A stretch of 64,000 nt of DNA from Vicia villosa (GCF_029867415.1 NC_081181.1:121783183-121847182), one strand, 5' to 3'. Positions 33,009-45,107 are shown, counted from the first letter of the stretch. A program made the numbers and translations. Notes: generated by a model not told the origin, from the letters alone.

Positions 33009-34571
33009 TTAATCTTGTTGCAACTCCTTGACTAATATCACCAATAACTTTATCAATAGGATGATCTCTATGAGTTCTCCATTCTTTTGGTAGATCATTG
33101 GTGTTTGATTCTTGTTGTACACTTTCTTGTTGAACACTTTCTTGTGAACTTCCGGTGCCTTCACAATTGTATCATTTGAAAGTTCTTTCGGTGCCTTCAT
33201 AATTGTATCATTTGAAGGTTCTTCCGAGGGTAAATCTAAAGGATCATCATCATCACAAACAACTATTTCCTCTTTGGAGGTGTTAGTCTCATCAAAAGAT
33301 ACATGCATGGATTCTTCAATAGTTAAAGTTCTTTTATTATAAATTCTATATGCTTTACTAGAAAGAGAATAACCAAGAAATATACCTTCGTCGGATTTCT
33401 CATCAAACTTACCAAGATTGTCTTTGTCATTGTTGAGAACAAAGCACTTGCATCCAAAAATGTGAAAGTGAGCAATGTTTGGCTTTCTTCCTTTGAAGAG
33501 TTCATATGGAGTCTTCTTTAAGATAGGTCTAATGATTACTCGATTTCCAACATAACATGCCGTACTAACCGCATCCGCCCAAAAATATTTAGGAAGATTT
33601 GCATCACTAAGCATTGTTCTTGCAAGTTCCACTAGAAACCTATTTTTCCTTTCAACTACTCCATTTTGTTGTGGAGTTCTTGGTGCTGAAAAATTATGCG
33701 AGATACCATGTTCTTCACAAAATTCTTCAAATGATGCATTTTGAAACTCTCCACCATGATCACTTCTTATGGATACAATCTTTAATGATTTTTCATTTTG
33801 GATTTGTTTTGCATACTTCTTAAAGGATTTAAAAGCATCACTTTTCTGCACAAGAAACAAAGTCCAAGAATATCTAGAATAATCATCAACAATAACTAAA
33901 GCGTATACATTACCTCCGAAGCTTCTTGTCCTTGATGGACCAAATAGATCCATATGCAACAATTGAAGTGGTCTTGTTGTAGTCACCACATTCTTTGGTT
34001 TGAAAGATGATTTGGTTTGCTTTCCCTTTTGACATGCATCACATAATTTATCTTTGACAAACTTTATCTTAGGTAGGCCAATAACAAGATCATGTTTGGT
34101 TAATTTATTTAAATGATCCATATGAATATGGGCTGCTCTTTTATGCCATAACCATGATTCATTATTGTTTACCAAAAGACATTTTACTTTCAAAGATAAA
34201 TCATTTAAAGAAATCATAAAAATGTTATTAATTCTTGTACCTTTGAGTTTTACCTCATTGGTGACTTCATCGATGATCAAGCATTCTTCCTTAGTGAATT
34301 TGATCTTGAAGCCTTTGTCACAAAGTTGGCTAATGCTTAGAAGATTATGCTTTAGTCCTTCAACATAAAGAACATCTTCAATGGATGTGAAAGGTGGTGC
34401 ACCAACTTTGCCTTTGCCAAGAATTCTTCCCTTATTGTTGTCTCCATAAGTGACAAAACCCTTGGCCTTTAACCTTAGATCTGAAAATTGGTTTAGGTCT
34501 CCCGTCATATGCTTTGAACAACCACTATCTAGATACCATAGGTTTGAAGTGGTCTTCAAGCAAGCCTGCAA
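33009..34571 (-). CDS. pol: Unit B pol, protease-integrase part
   Basis: 520 codons, protein identical to unit A by inspection, with DSG protease and DDE integrase residues present. The first codon (34571) is TTG in frame with gag across a single UAA at 34578-34580. The terminal 40 or so residues after the SNDTI-KAP repeat are read in the wrong frame relative to RT. Confidence 0.9.
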   Translation of the reverse strand: MQACLKTTSNLWYLDSGCSKHMTGDLNQFSDLRLKAKGFVTYGDNNKGRILGKGKVGAPPFTSIEDVLYVEGLKHNLLSISQLCDKGFKIKFTKEECLIIDEVTNEVKLKGTRINNIFMISLNDLSLKVKCLLVNNNESWLWHKRAAHIHMDHLNKLTKHDLVIGLPKIKFVKDKLCDACQKGKQTKSSFKPKNVVTTTRPLQLLHMDLFGPSRTRSFGGNVYALVIVDDYSRYSWTLFLVQKSDAFKSFKKYAKQIQNEKSLKIVSIRSDHGGEFQNASFEEFCEEHGISHNFSAPRTPQQNGVVERKNRFLVELARTMLSDANLPKYFWADAVSTACYVGNRVIIRPILKKTPYELFKGRKPNIAHFHIFGCKCFVLNNDKDNLGKFDEKSDEGIFLGYSLSSKAYRIYNKRTLTIEESMHVSFDETNTSKEEIVVCDDDDPLDLPSEEPSNDTIMKAPKELSNDTIVKAPEVHKKVFNKKVYNKNQTPMIYQKNGELIEIILLIKLLVILVKELQQD

Positions 34572-34577
34572 AACAAA

Positions 34578-36341
34578 TTAAGTTTTGTTAGGTACCCAAG
34601 TGGCTTTGGGTCCATCATAGTTAGTTCCTTTCTTCACCCATACATAATGTCCACTAGGTACACTAAAGTTTCTTACATAACAAGCATTGGGTGTGTGACC
34701 AATAATACCACAATAAAAACAAGTAGGTTCAAAGTTACTTCTATATCTAGGAGGATAAGATTTCTTCTTAACAAAGTTCTTCCTTTTAGGATAATGTTGA
34801 ACTACTTTAGGCTTGTTCACTTTCTCTTGAATTGGTTGGTCACTAGCCTTGATAAATATAGTTTTATTGGAACTTGGTTGATCAAATTTTGAAAAGCCAA
34901 GTCCACTTTTATCATTTGAGTATCTTTGTGTTCTAAGAACATTTTCCAATCCAATTTGTCCCTTTTCATATCTTTCTAGAACTCTTTTTAATTGAACAAT
35001 TTGGAAGGAAAGTGATTCACAATTCTTACATGCAACATTCTCTTCTTGAACACTAATCATTTTTTCTTTGTCATCTTTATGTTCTTCTTCAATTATCTTA
35101 ACCTTCTCTTCTAAAGATGATATTATCTTCTTTTGAGATGAGATAGTTTTATAGATAATTTTACACTCATTTAACAATTCATTTATTGCACCTTGTGCAC
35201 CATTATTAAAAAGAGAATCATCGTAACTAACCTCGCCTTCTTCATCATCGGAGTGGTGTGATGCCATCAATTCTAGATTTGCACTTTCGTCACTATCGGA
35301 GTCCGATGAAGAACTTACTTCATTATCTTCCCATGCTATGTAGGCCCTTTTCTTTTTGAATTCCTTCTTGCCTTTGAATCCATTCTTTTTAGAAAGTTTT
35401 GGACACTCCGGCTTTATGTGTCCTTGTTTCCCACATTCATAGCATGTTACTTCTTGTGATGAAGTGGATGCTTCTTTATCCTTATGCTTTGAGAATTTCT
35501 TCCTTTTGACAAAGTTAGCATTATCAATATTATTTTTATTACCAAAAAATTTGCCTAACCTTTTTACAAGAAGCAAGAAGTTTTCATCTTCATCCGATGC
35601 ATCTTTCATTTTGCTTTCTTTTGAATCTACTTTTAATGCAATGCCTTTGGATTTCTTCTCTAAGTTCTCATGCTTTTCCAATCTTCCAAGTTCTGTCTCA
35701 TATTCTTGAAGTTTTCCAAATAGTGTTGCGGAAGTAAGTTTTGATAAATTCTTCTTTTCGGATATCGCCGTCACTTTTGGTTGCCACTCCCTTGTCAAAG
35801 ATCTGAGCACTTTAAGATTAAGTTCTTCGGTAGTAAGAGTCTTACCAAGTGCCTTCAAGTGATTTGTCAAATGTACGAATCGTTTTTGCAAATCGAGAAT
35901 AGTTTCTCCAGGCTTCATTCTAAACAGTTCATACTCTTGGCTTAAAGTATTCAATCTTGATCTTTTAACTTCAGCGGTACCTTCATGAGTTTCTACAAGA
36001 GTATCCCAAATTTCCTTTGATGTTGTACATGTTGATACTCGGAAGAATTCATCCATACTAAGAGCACCATGAAGAAGACTGATCGCCTTTTTGTCAGCAA
36101 GAACCCTTTTTCTATCATTATCATCCCATGACGCTTTAGGTTTCTCCGATCCAACACCATTAACGACCGTTGTAGGAACATGAGGACCTTGTAGTACAGC
36201 CTCCCAAACTTCTTCTCCTTGTGCTTCTAGATGAGCCTTCATTTGGATTTTCCAAAAGTCAAAATATTCACCACAAAACAATGGAGGCTTGTTGTTAGAA
36301 CCACCATCTTTGAAAACCGGTCTTTGATTTGCGGAAGCCAT
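34578..36341 (-). CDS. gag: Unit B gag
   Basis: 587 residues, both zinc knuckles intact. By inspection the protein is the same as unit D and differs from unit A at about five positions (DRKRV, LQEYE, SANLELMA, CKIIYK). Being flanked by LTR1 and LTR2, unit B is the only complete element of array 1. Confidence 0.93.
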   Translation of the reverse strand: MASANQRPVFKDGGSNNKPPLFCGEYFDFWKIQMKAHLEAQGEEVWEAVLQGPHVPTTVVNGVGSEKPKASWDDNDRKRVLADKKAISLLHGALSMDEFFRVSTCTTSKEIWDTLVETHEGTAEVKRSRLNTLSQEYELFRMKPGETILDLQKRFVHLTNHLKALGKTLTTEELNLKVLRSLTREWQPKVTAISEKKNLSKLTSATLFGKLQEYETELGRLEKHENLEKKSKGIALKVDSKESKMKDASDEDENFLLLVKRLGKFFGNKNNIDNANFVKRKKFSKHKDKEASTSSQEVTCYECGKQGHIKPECPKLSKKNGFKGKKEFKKKRAYIAWEDNEVSSSSDSDSDESANLELMASHHSDDEEGEVSYDDSLFNNGAQGAINELLNECKIIYKTISSQKKIISSLEEKVKIIEEEHKDDKEKMISVQEENVACKNCESLSFQIVQLKRVLERYEKGQIGLENVLRTQRYSNDKSGLGFSKFDQPSSNKTIFIKASDQPIQEKVNKPKVVQHYPKRKNFVKKKSYPPRYRSNFEPTCFYCGIIGHTPNACYVRNFSVPSGHYVWVKKGTNYDGPKATWVPNKT

Positions 36342-36388
36342 TCTGGATCTTTAGGAACAAGTTACCTATAACTTGCTCTGATGCCAAA

Positions 36389-37638
36389 TGTAAGTATCAG
36401 ATATGCCTAAGAGGGGGGGTGAATTAGGTACTTTATATCTTTTTCGGTTTTATGGTGTAAAGTGATTATTTTTCTGGTTTATGGTAATGTTACTAAAAGA
36501 AGTAAAGTGCAGAAAAATAAATGACACAAGGATATATCCTGGTTCCCCTCACAAACCGAGAGTACTCCAGTCCCCTTACGCAGTAAGAGATTTCAATATA
36601 GTTGGTATCTTGTACAAGCCTAACCAAACACCAAGAACAATCCTCTTGGACCAAGAACAATCCTCTTGGATTTTTCACTAAGACCACTTATAAGAACAAT
36701 CCTCTCAAAGTGTCTAACTTGTTTCCAACAATCCTGGATAACAAGAATACAACAAGTATTTGATTTTGTATAAGAATTTGGATAGTAGAACAATGTATCA
36801 ATCACTTGATTGATCTTCCCTTTCAAGCAATTATCAATGATAGTATAGTGCTCAATGTTTATGATCAATGATATGAATTTTTTCTGGACATGTATGGAAC
36901 ACTAATGCAGAAAAAATATCAATGTGAAAGTTTGAATATTAAAGAGCACTTGGTGTGAAATTTGAGAGAATAAATGTGTATAATTGCAAAGTGAAAGAGG
37001 TGAATATGATATCTGAAAATGAGAGTATATATAGTGCCTTAACACCTTTAAGAAAGGGTAAGATTATGTGAAAAGATGCAATGTTTGAGTGAACTAAAAT
37101 CTGATTCGTATGCACTGAAAAAGAATGAACAAATGCTACTGTTTCAGCCGTAACGGGTTACGAGAATGGCCGTAACCGGTTACGCTGTACCGTTATAAAG
37201 AGAATATTTGAAAAAAGCGTTTTCGTAACCGGTTACACCAAGAACCGTAACCGGTTACGCTGGAAAGAAAAAGAAAACCAGTAGCAAAAGGAAGTCTGGC
37301 TGCGTGACCGTAACCGGTTACGCCTATAACCGTAACCGGTTACACTGAAAGAAGATATAAAAAATTTGTTTCTTAAGACTTCTAAAATGTCAACATTTTC
37401 TAGAAAAAGACCTTAGTGATTTTATGCAATATTGTATGTATTTTGAGCACTATTTTATCAAGATAATAACATGTTTATACCTTAACTCCAAAAGTCTTCA
37501 AAAGTTGTTTTAACAATCTTGATGCTATATTGAGACTTGGATTGAATGCTCTTTGAATCTTTTTCTCATCCTTTCTTGATAGTTAGATATCCATGTTGTC
37601 TTCATCAAAACCATTTGATTGAGAGGCTTGTGTTTACA
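36389..37638 (-). repeat. LTR2 (1250 bp), 5' LTR of unit B
   Basis: Same length and ends as LTR1, with only a few visible substitutions against it. TATA box at 37026-37034. Palindrome cluster at 37150-37343. It also serves as 3' LTR of the partial third unit that enters the gap. Confidence 0.93.
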
Positions 37639-38117
37639 TTCTCCCCCTTTTTGATGATGACAACCAAGCTTTGAATGTTGTTTTTGTTTGATCTTTGTTA
37701 AGTAATATGTAAGGCTCCCCCTATGTTGATGACTCCCCCTAAGTCCATGATTCTCTTGAAAGTTGGGATTGAATCTATTTGTCATTTAACAAGGGCCTGC
37801 AAATTTTGAACAAACAACATACAACATACAAATCTCTTCTCCCCCTTTGTTATTATCAAAAAGGATGGGGAAAAAGAGAGGTGAAATTTATATCATAGTA
37901 AATCATACACATATAAAGAATTACCAAGACATAGATGATTATCATTAAAAAAAAACGACGAAGTAATAGGTATTGTTAAACATTATAAATAAACCAACGA
38001 TTTTTGTCTAAAGAAGCAAAATACAACCAACAAAGAGACCACATTAAGCATAAAAACATAGAAGGCTAAAGACTTAAACTAAGAACTAAGAAATAGCATA
38101 GATAAAGCAAATATAGA

Positions 38118-38386
38118 TCAAATATTTTGGTCATCATCGAGCATCTCCTCATCTCCTTCATCATCATCTTCTTCTTCTTCATTATGGTTGGCATTGGAGA
38201 TAGCGGCAAGAATTTCATCACGATGATTGTCAAGGCGTGTGTTGTAGCGAGCTTCCATTGCCACCATATAGTTGTAAAGGAACTCATTAGTGTAACCTTC
38301 GGGTGGTGGTGGAGTTGGGTTTGAAGGTGGAATTGGATTTGTAGATGGAATTGGGTTAGTAGGTGGAGGTGTGGCTTCATCAAGGT
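38118..38386 (-). CDS. ORF3 C-terminal fragment of the third unit (cut by the gap)
   Basis: Matches the last 90 or so codons of ORF3 of unit B, including the proline-rich and acidic tail, and is open up to the first N. Whether the unit continues beyond the gap is unknown. Sequence right of the gap is unrelated. Confidence 0.8.
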
Positions 38387-38486
38387 NNNNNNNNNNNNNN
38401 NNNNNNNNNNNNNNNNNNNNNNNNNNNNNNNNNNNNNNNNNNNNNNNNNNNNNNNNNNNNNNNNNNNNNNNNNNNNNNNNNNNNNN
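38387..38486. other. Assembly gap (100 N)
   Basis: Exactly 100 N, the conventional size for a gap of unknown length. It lies inside ORF3 of a tandem retroelement unit, with unrelated sequence on the other side, so order and distance across it are not assured. Confidence 0.99.
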
Positions 38487-38671
38487 AAATGAGATTGAAA
38501 AACTTCCCCTTCACCCTTATGCTTAACCTTTAGACGTCTACCCTTACCCTCACAACTCCTGTCGTGACGAGACTTGGGTAATCCTACAGGTTTTGCATAT
38601 GACAAATACTTTGTACAAAACTCAACGACATCTTCTGTCATGTATGTACCTTTCAACAATAGATGTCTCAA
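38487..38671 (-). pseudogene. CACTA (En/Spm) TNP2-type transposase fragment
   Basis: From about 38671 leftwards the frame encodes MTEDVVEFCTKYLSYAKP then GLPKSRHDRSCEGKG and VKHKGEGEVFQSH, ending at the gap. This order (TEDVVEWC..YL..AKPIGLPKSRH..GKG) is typical of the C-terminal part of plant CACTA transposases, as I recall the family. Only about 60 residues are left, and nothing shows it is expressed. Confidence 0.6.
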
Positions 38672-38689
38672 GATGATAATAATTCTTCA

Positions 38690-40278
38690 CATAGATAAAG
38701 GTTAAGAAAAACACACGAAAGCCGGTTTGAATTGGGTTTCAAACAATCAAGATAGATAAGATAAAAAGGGAGGAAGAATGAGACTTTCGGTTTATACAAG
38801 TTCATATTAAACGATGCTAATCTTGTCCATCCGCCAATGTGATTTTGTCTTCAAAAAGGACTTAATACACTAATCTTGAAAGATTACAAACAACCTGTCA
38901 GAGTCTAGAAAGACACCTTAACCCTCTCAAGTATACAAACTAACAACTTAGTCACTTGAGAAAAACAAATCTAAAAAAGATTTACAAAAGAAAGTGTTTA
39001 CAATAGTGCTTTTAGATAAGCCAATGAAACAATGTTTAAAAACAAAAGATTACACACAAATAATGTGCAACAACTCTTTGTGTTCGAGATATTTCTTTGA
39101 AATGAATATTTGTCTTTGTGAGAATTTCTCACAGTTGCTCTCAAGTTTTCTTCTCTTGTTTTTCTTTCGCATTGATTTGTTCAATGTTCAGTAGTTGAGA
39201 AATTTCTTCAATGGAGTAGTTGTTAACTGGGAGTATCGACGCCAAGCTCAATTTGATATGATGATATAAAAAAGGAAATATATTTAAAGATGTTCTAAGT
39301 TTTCGACAGAAAAGTTTGTTGGAAAGTTCCTGTCGAAGTCGTCCTTGTACGAAAGAAAAATGCTGAATAAGACTTAGAAATATTTTCTAAGTTCAAGTTA
39401 CAATTCGACGAATAGCAAATTGCGTTAGACGAAGAGTTTTGAATTTGAATAAGAGATAACTGTTTTCCATCCTTATCTAGTTTCAAAGAGGAGACACGTG
39501 TAATCTTAGAGTAAATAGAAGACTTGTCGGGAAAAACATGTCGCTTTCTAGGAGAAAGACCGTTGATGGCAGTTATTTTGACTTAGTACATACAGAGGGG
39601 TCTTAGTGTTACAATTTCCGTGTGTTCATTCGTTGTACAAAATCTCACAAATACTCAAAGTATCTGCTGAATTGAGAAAAGAGTCATGTAGAAACACCAT
39701 ATTAAGATTCCAATTTACTATTTATTTTACATTTCCAAAATTTACCTTTTATTACAATTTACTTTAAAAATTACTCTTCATTGCCCTTCCTTTACATTTC
39801 TGCAAGTTATATCGTTTGAGACAAAAAATCCATAAAACTTTGGACGTTGTTGAAATGTTGAATACCCAAGATTATGTTCTATCTTTCAATAATTTAGTGT
39901 TCAATAATTTAGATTGACAAAATTCAGGCCACAATTCTCAAAAATGTTTGATTTATAAATTTAAGCATAAAATGAATTGAATTGTTTATAACTCTAGATC
40001 CTCCAAAAGAATTAGCATGGACGGGAGAAAAGAAATTAAGTAACTACACTACAGTATTTAAGAACTCAACGCAACCATACTCTTGAAGCATATGATGATT
40101 TCATGAAGAAGTTGGAAAATTTTGGTGGCTCATATGATCCAAAAACTAGCATCTATTGGCGAGAATAAAGTCTCATAATTTTTGCTGTTATTGAGGTAAA
40201 AATAATGTGTACTCCTACAATGAAATTTCTTTTGCTTTAATTAATATATATACTTGATTGATATCACAGTTGTGCTGG
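38690..40278 (-). other. HMGR3 downstream region; probable old copia LTR relic
   Basis: From about 39060 on it is nearly identical to 17506-18702 at locus 2. The part 38690-39060 is present only here. On the minus strand it reads like the end region of a legume SIRE/Maximus LTR (GTATTAAGTCC, GACAAAATCACATTGGCGG words), so the duplicated region may be the remaining part of the same LTR. No coding sequence was found. Confidence 0.4.
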
Positions 40279-41309
40279 TCATGAAGCAATTTTGGTGACA
40301 TCTTTACTAGATCGGTTGTATTTCATGTGACTCTTAACAAGCTGACCGGCTGCAATTGCGGACATGAGTGAAAGCTCTCCGGCAAGAACTGAAGCAGCTA
40401 CTATTGTTGCCAGTTGCCTTGAATTAGCTCCAGGTGAATCTTTACTAGCACCCTTCACACCAAGTAAGTTCAAACAAGCTGATTGTGATGCAAGCTGTGT
40501 GCCTCCTCCAACTGTTCCCACCTGCATCATCAAAGTAAACAGTCTTAGTATTGTAATCTATAATTAATATTGTAACAGCCAAATCATTAGTATTGTAATC
40601 TATAATTAATATTGTAACAGCCAAATCATTAACAAGTAATTGTATATACCTCAATGGAAGGCATAGTGACAGAGACATGAAGGTCTTTCCCATCATTCAC
40701 AGCTTCCATCATGGTTATACAATGAGAACTCTCAACATTCTGAGCTGGATCTTGACCTGTTGCCAAGTAAATAGCTGAAACAATATTACTAGCATGTGCA
40801 TTAGCATGTTAAGCTCAACCAAAGACTCAACACTAGTCTTCAACACTTTCTTCACCACCTCTTCCTTAATTACAGCCTCACACACCACAGATTTTCCTCT
40901 CCCTTCAATCCAATTCACTGCAGCCGCTTTCTTGTCTGAGCAAAAATTTCCTATCATAACCAAAACATCACAATTTTAGAAAAAACAGAATATTATAATC
41001 CAATCAAAAAAAGTTGTTTATGTGTGATGTAATATTTACCAGATATACCAATCACATCCATATCTGGAAAATCACTTTGAAGAAAATCAAGTACGTTTTG
41101 TACACCTTTTGATACCATGTTCATCCCCATTGCATCACCAGTTGAACAAGTAAACCGTGTGTATAAATTCTTTCCTGCTATAGTAGCTTTTATATTCTGT
41201 AATCTTGCAAACCTACTTGACCTGAGTGAATATCCAAAACAGAATCAGTTACCCAAATGAATAAAAATATGTCATTGGAAAAGTTAGAAAATAGAAAATT
41301 ACTTGTTGA
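40279..41309 (-). pseudogene. HMGR: HMG-CoA reductase copy 3, truncated and frameshifted
   Basis: Exon 4 is 40279-40521 (intact, ends VTKIAS), exon 3 is 40650-40950, exon 2 is 41040-41221, and only 7 bp of exon 1 remain (41303-41309). Splice sites are conserved. Exon 3 is 301 nt instead of 347: 46 bp are missing after 40802, removing the [23 protein letters not shown] stretch and shifting the frame before the catalytic Asp. Exon 1, with the membrane anchor and the catalytic Glu, is replaced by other DNA. Sequence is otherwise almost identical to HMGR2, so the loss is recent. It cannot encode an active reductase. A short RNA overlapping exons 2-4 is conceivable. Confidence 0.93.
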
Positions 41310-41347
41310 CGAAGAGTTTTGAATTTGATAAAGATATGACATTGCTT
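41303..41347. other. Mosaic junction between HMGR3 and array 2
   Basis: Three sources are spliced within 45 bp. 41303-41309 is the end of HMGR exon 1. 41308-41328 equals 39428-39448 from the HMGR3 downstream region. 41321-41347 equals 22356-22382, the flank of array 1. Overlaps of 2 and 8 bases occur at the joins. Then unit C begins at 41348. Confidence 0.8.
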
Positions 41348-41961
41348 GGAAGATGCCATTGATGAAGCTTTGAAAAGTTAGGGTTTAAGGATGGTATTTT
41401 CGGATTTGGGTGTGTTGGTACCAAATAAGTGATTTTGGAGGAAGTGCTTATTTGGGTTTTGTAATATATAGGAGATATATGATAGTGATTTTTTAATGAG
41501 ATTTTGTTGGTAAATGGAAGGATTTAATTGGGTGGTCAAAGATAAGAATGAATTTTAAGAAGAATGAATGGATGTAGGTGGATACAATGAATCATTTGAC
41601 CAAAATAAACACAAAACATATAGTATAAATAAAGCATTAAAAATATAAAGAATTAAAAACCTGAACAGTGTAACCGGTTACGTATAGGGGCGTAACCGGT
41701 TACGCATACGAAACAGAGACACACAGAAAAGCTGAAAGGCCAAAACACGAAACCGTAACCGGTTACGTATATAACCGTAACCGGTTACACTGAGTGAAAA
41801 ATCAAAAAATATTTAAAGGAAGGTACATAAATCAAATATTATTTAGATATATTTCTAATATTGAAAGGAATAATAAAAAATGAACTATTTAAAGTAGAAG
41901 AAATGGATAGCATGCACCTTAAATGATGAATTTGATTTGAGGATGAGTTGTTTTTAGTTTG

Positions 41962-43515
41962 TCATATATCATATTCATCCAAAATACCGAGTTCTCTTCG
42001 AATTTTGAAGAACGGTTCTTTGGCCAGCGGCTTTGTAAAAATATCTGCTAGTTGGTTGTGTGTGTCAACAAAAGTTACTTCGACATCTCCTTGAAGAACA
42101 TGGTCTCGGAGAAAATGATGTCGAATGTCTATGTGTTTGGTTCTTGAGTGCATGACCGGATTTTTTGTGATATTAATTGCACTTGTGTTATCGCATCAAA
42201 GAGGAATGCATCCGAGATCAAGTCCGTAGTCACGAAGTTGTTGCTTAAGCCAAAGAATTTGTGCACAACAACTACCCGCTGCTATGTATTCTGCTTCGGC
42301 CGTGCTAAGAGCAACACATGCTTGCTTTTTACAAGCCCATGATACTAATGCATTTCCAAGAATGTGACAAGTGCCACTTGTGCTTTTACGATCAGTTTTA
42401 CATCCTGCATAATCCGCGTCAGAATAACCAATTAAATTGCAAACACTACCTTTAGGATACCATAAGCCAACATTGGTTGTTCCTTTGAGATACTTCATGA
42501 TCCTTTTAACCGCCATAAGATGTGATTCCTTTGGATTTGCTTGGAAGCGAGCACAAAGACAAACACTAAACATTATGTCAGGACGGCTTGCCGTCAAATA
42601 CAATAAAGAACCAATCATACCTCGATACTTGGTAATATCAATTGGAGTACCGGATTCATCTTGATCAACATATGTACCGGAGCCCATTGGAGTATTCATT
42701 GCTTTACAATTGTCCATATCAAACTTCTTCAATAGTTCTTTACAATATTTGGATTGATTGATAAAGATTCCATCTTTGAGTTGCTTAATTTGTAGTCCAA
42801 GAAAGTAGTTCATCTTTCCCATCATAGACATCTCGAATTCTCCTTGCATCATCAATGAGAATTCCTCACACATTTCTTTGTTAGTCGATCCAAAAATGAT
42901 ATCATCAACATAGACTTGAACCAATAAAGTGTTACTCTTGATTTTCTTAATGAACAAAGTTTTATCAACCTTACCCTTTTCGAAACCCTTTTCACACAAA
43001 AAATTGCTAAGTCTATCATACCATGCTCTAGGTGCTTGCTTTAATCCATAAAGAGCCTTTCTCAACTTAAAGACATGTGAAGGATTCTTGAAGTCTTCAA
43101 ATCCGGGGGGTTGTTTGACATAGACTTCTTCATTGATGTAGCCATTCAAGAATGCGCTCTTGACGTCCATTTGATAAAGCTGAAAATTTAATGAACATGC
43201 ATAAGCAAGTAAAAGACGAATAGCTTCTAACCTTGCAACCGGAGCAAATGTTTCTTCAAAGTCGATTCCTTCTTCTTGATTATAACCTTGGGCCACCAAT
43301 CTTGCTTTGTTTCGAACAATTATACCATTCTCATCAAGTTTGTTCTTAAACACCCATCGAGTACCTATGATGTGTTTATTACTTGGTCTAGGCACAAGTT
43401 CCCAAACTTGATTTCTCTCGAATTGATTTAATTCTTCTTGCATTGCATTTATCCATTGATCGTCTCCTAAGGCTTCATCAACTTTGGAAGGTTCAATTTG
43501 AGAAACAAAAGCCAT
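41962..43515 (-). pseudogene. pol: Unit C pol RT-RNase H with a premature stop
   Basis: Same as the other units except that the A at 42198 (G elsewhere) turns a CGA codon into TGA on the coding strand. This cuts the 517-residue frame to 439 residues within RNase H, before the HIDIRHHF end. The RT core with YVDD is unaffected. The change is C to T at a CpG, typical of decay of methylated cytosine. The remaining 63 codons (41962-42153) are still open. Confidence 0.93.
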
Positions 43516-43538
43516 GTGTAAGCAAGCATCTTTGAGAT

Positions 43539-45101
43539 TTAATCTTGTTGCAACTCCTTGACTAATATCACCAATAACTTTATCAATAGGATGATCTCTA
43601 TGAGTTCTCCATTCTTTTGGTAGATCATTGGTGTTTGATTCTTGTTGTACACTTTCTTGTTGAACACTTTCTTGTGAACTTCCGGTGCCTTCACAATTGT
43701 ATCATTTGAAAGTTCTTTCGGTGCCTTCATAATTGTATCATTTGAAGGTTCTTCCGAGGGTAAATCTAAAGGATCATCATCATCACAAACAACTATTTCC
43801 TCTTTGGAGGTGTTAGTCTCATCAAAAGATACATGCATGGATTCTTCAATAGTTAAAGTTCTTTTATTATAAATTCTATATGCTTTACTAGAAAGAGAAT
43901 AACCAAGAAATATACCTTCGTCGGATTTCTCATCAAACTTACCAAGATTGTCTTTGTCATTGTTGAGAACAAAGCACTTGCATCCAAAAATGTGAAAGTG
44001 AGCAATGTTTGGCTTTCTTCCTTTGAAGAGTTCATATGGAGTCTTCTTTAAGATAGGTCTAATGATTACTCGATTTCCAACATAACATGCCGTACTAACC
44101 GCATCCGCCCAAAAATATTTAGGAAGATTTGCATCACTAAGCATTGTTCTTGCAAGTTCCACTAGAAACCTATTTTTCCTTTCAACTACTCCATTTTGTT
44201 GTGGAGTTCTTGGTGCTGAAAAATTATGCGAGATACCATGTTCTTCACAAAATTCTTCAAATGATGCATTTTGAAACTCTCCACCATGATCACTTCTTAT
44301 GGATACAATCTTTAATGATTTTTCATTTTGGATTTGTTTTGCATACTTCTTAAAGGATTTAAAAGCATCACTTTTCTGCACAAGAAACAAAGTCCAAGAA
44401 TATCTAGAATAATCATCAACAATAACTAAAGCGTATACATTACCTCCGAAGCTTCTTGTCCTTGATGGACCAAATAGATCCATATGCAACAATTGAAGTG
44501 GTCTTGTTGTAGTCACCACATTCTTTGGTTTGAAAGATGATTTGGTTTGCTTTCCCTTTTGACATGCATCACATAATTTATCTTTGACAAACTTTATCTT
44601 AGGTAGGCCAATAACAAGATCATGTTTGGTTAATTTATTTAAATGATCCATATGAATATGGGCTGCTCTTTTATGCCATAACCATGATTCATTATTGTTT
44701 ACCAAAAGACATTTTACTTTCAAAGATAAATCATTTAAAGAAATCATAAAAATGTTATTAATTCTTGTACCTTTGAGTTTTACCTCATTGGTGACTTCAT
44801 CGATGATCAAGCATTCTTCCTTAGTGAATTTGATCTTGAAGCCTTTGTCACAAAGTTGGCTAATGCTTAGAAGATTATGCTTTAGTCCTTCAACATAAAG
44901 AACATCTTCAATGGATGTGAAAGGTGGTGCACCAACTTTGCCTTTGCCAAGAATTCTTCCCTTATTGTTGTCTCCATAAGTGACAAAACCCTTGGCCTTT
45001 AACCTTAGATCTGAAAATTGGTTTAGGTCTCCCGTCATATGCTTTGAACAACCACTATCTAGATACCATAGGTTTGAAGTGGTCTTCAAGCAAGCCTGCA
45101 A
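43539..45101 (-). CDS. pol: Unit C pol, protease-integrase part
   Basis: 520 codons, protein identical to the other units by inspection; protease DSG and integrase DDE are present. It starts with TTG in frame after the gag UAA (45108-45110). The same frame offset to RT is present. Confidence 0.9.
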   Translation of the reverse strand: MQACLKTTSNLWYLDSGCSKHMTGDLNQFSDLRLKAKGFVTYGDNNKGRILGKGKVGAPPFTSIEDVLYVEGLKHNLLSISQLCDKGFKIKFTKEECLIIDEVTNEVKLKGTRINNIFMISLNDLSLKVKCLLVNNNESWLWHKRAAHIHMDHLNKLTKHDLVIGLPKIKFVKDKLCDACQKGKQTKSSFKPKNVVTTTRPLQLLHMDLFGPSRTRSFGGNVYALVIVDDYSRYSWTLFLVQKSDAFKSFKKYAKQIQNEKSLKIVSIRSDHGGEFQNASFEEFCEEHGISHNFSAPRTPQQNGVVERKNRFLVELARTMLSDANLPKYFWADAVSTACYVGNRVIIRPILKKTPYELFKGRKPNIAHFHIFGCKCFVLNNDKDNLGKFDEKSDEGIFLGYSLSSKAYRIYNKRTLTIEESMHVSFDETNTSKEEIVVCDDDDPLDLPSEEPSNDTIMKAPKELSNDTIVKAPEVHKKVFNKKVYNKNQTPMIYQKNGELIEIILLIKLLVILVKELQQD

Positions 45102-45107
45102 AACAAA

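Larger units (their letters stand above)
22383..38386 (-). mobile_element. Array 1: tandem SIRE/Maximus-like Ty1/copia element, units A, B and part of a third
   Basis: Read on the minus strand: end of a third unit (38386-37639, cut by the N gap), LTR2, complete unit B (gag, pol, ORF3), LTR1, unit A (gag, pol) ending abruptly at the fourth codon of ORF3 at 22383. The period is 8435 bp, and adjacent units share one LTR. A full element would be 9685 bp. At 22383 the break joins CATTGCTT to GGAAGATGCC with CTTG in common between the two partners, so the end looks like a microhomology rejoining rather than a transposition end. No target duplication is recoverable here. Confidence 0.9.

Noticed and set aside
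36389..37638. Solo LTR interpretation of the 1250-bp repeats
   Set aside because: Each is flanked by a primer-binding site on the gag side; LTR1-3 also by a polypurine tract on the other side, so they are LTRs of array units.
38066..38671. 201-codon frame running across the N gap
   Set aside because: It is open only because the gap is untranslated. Left of the gap it is an out-of-frame reading of ORF3; right of the gap it is a CACTA fragment.
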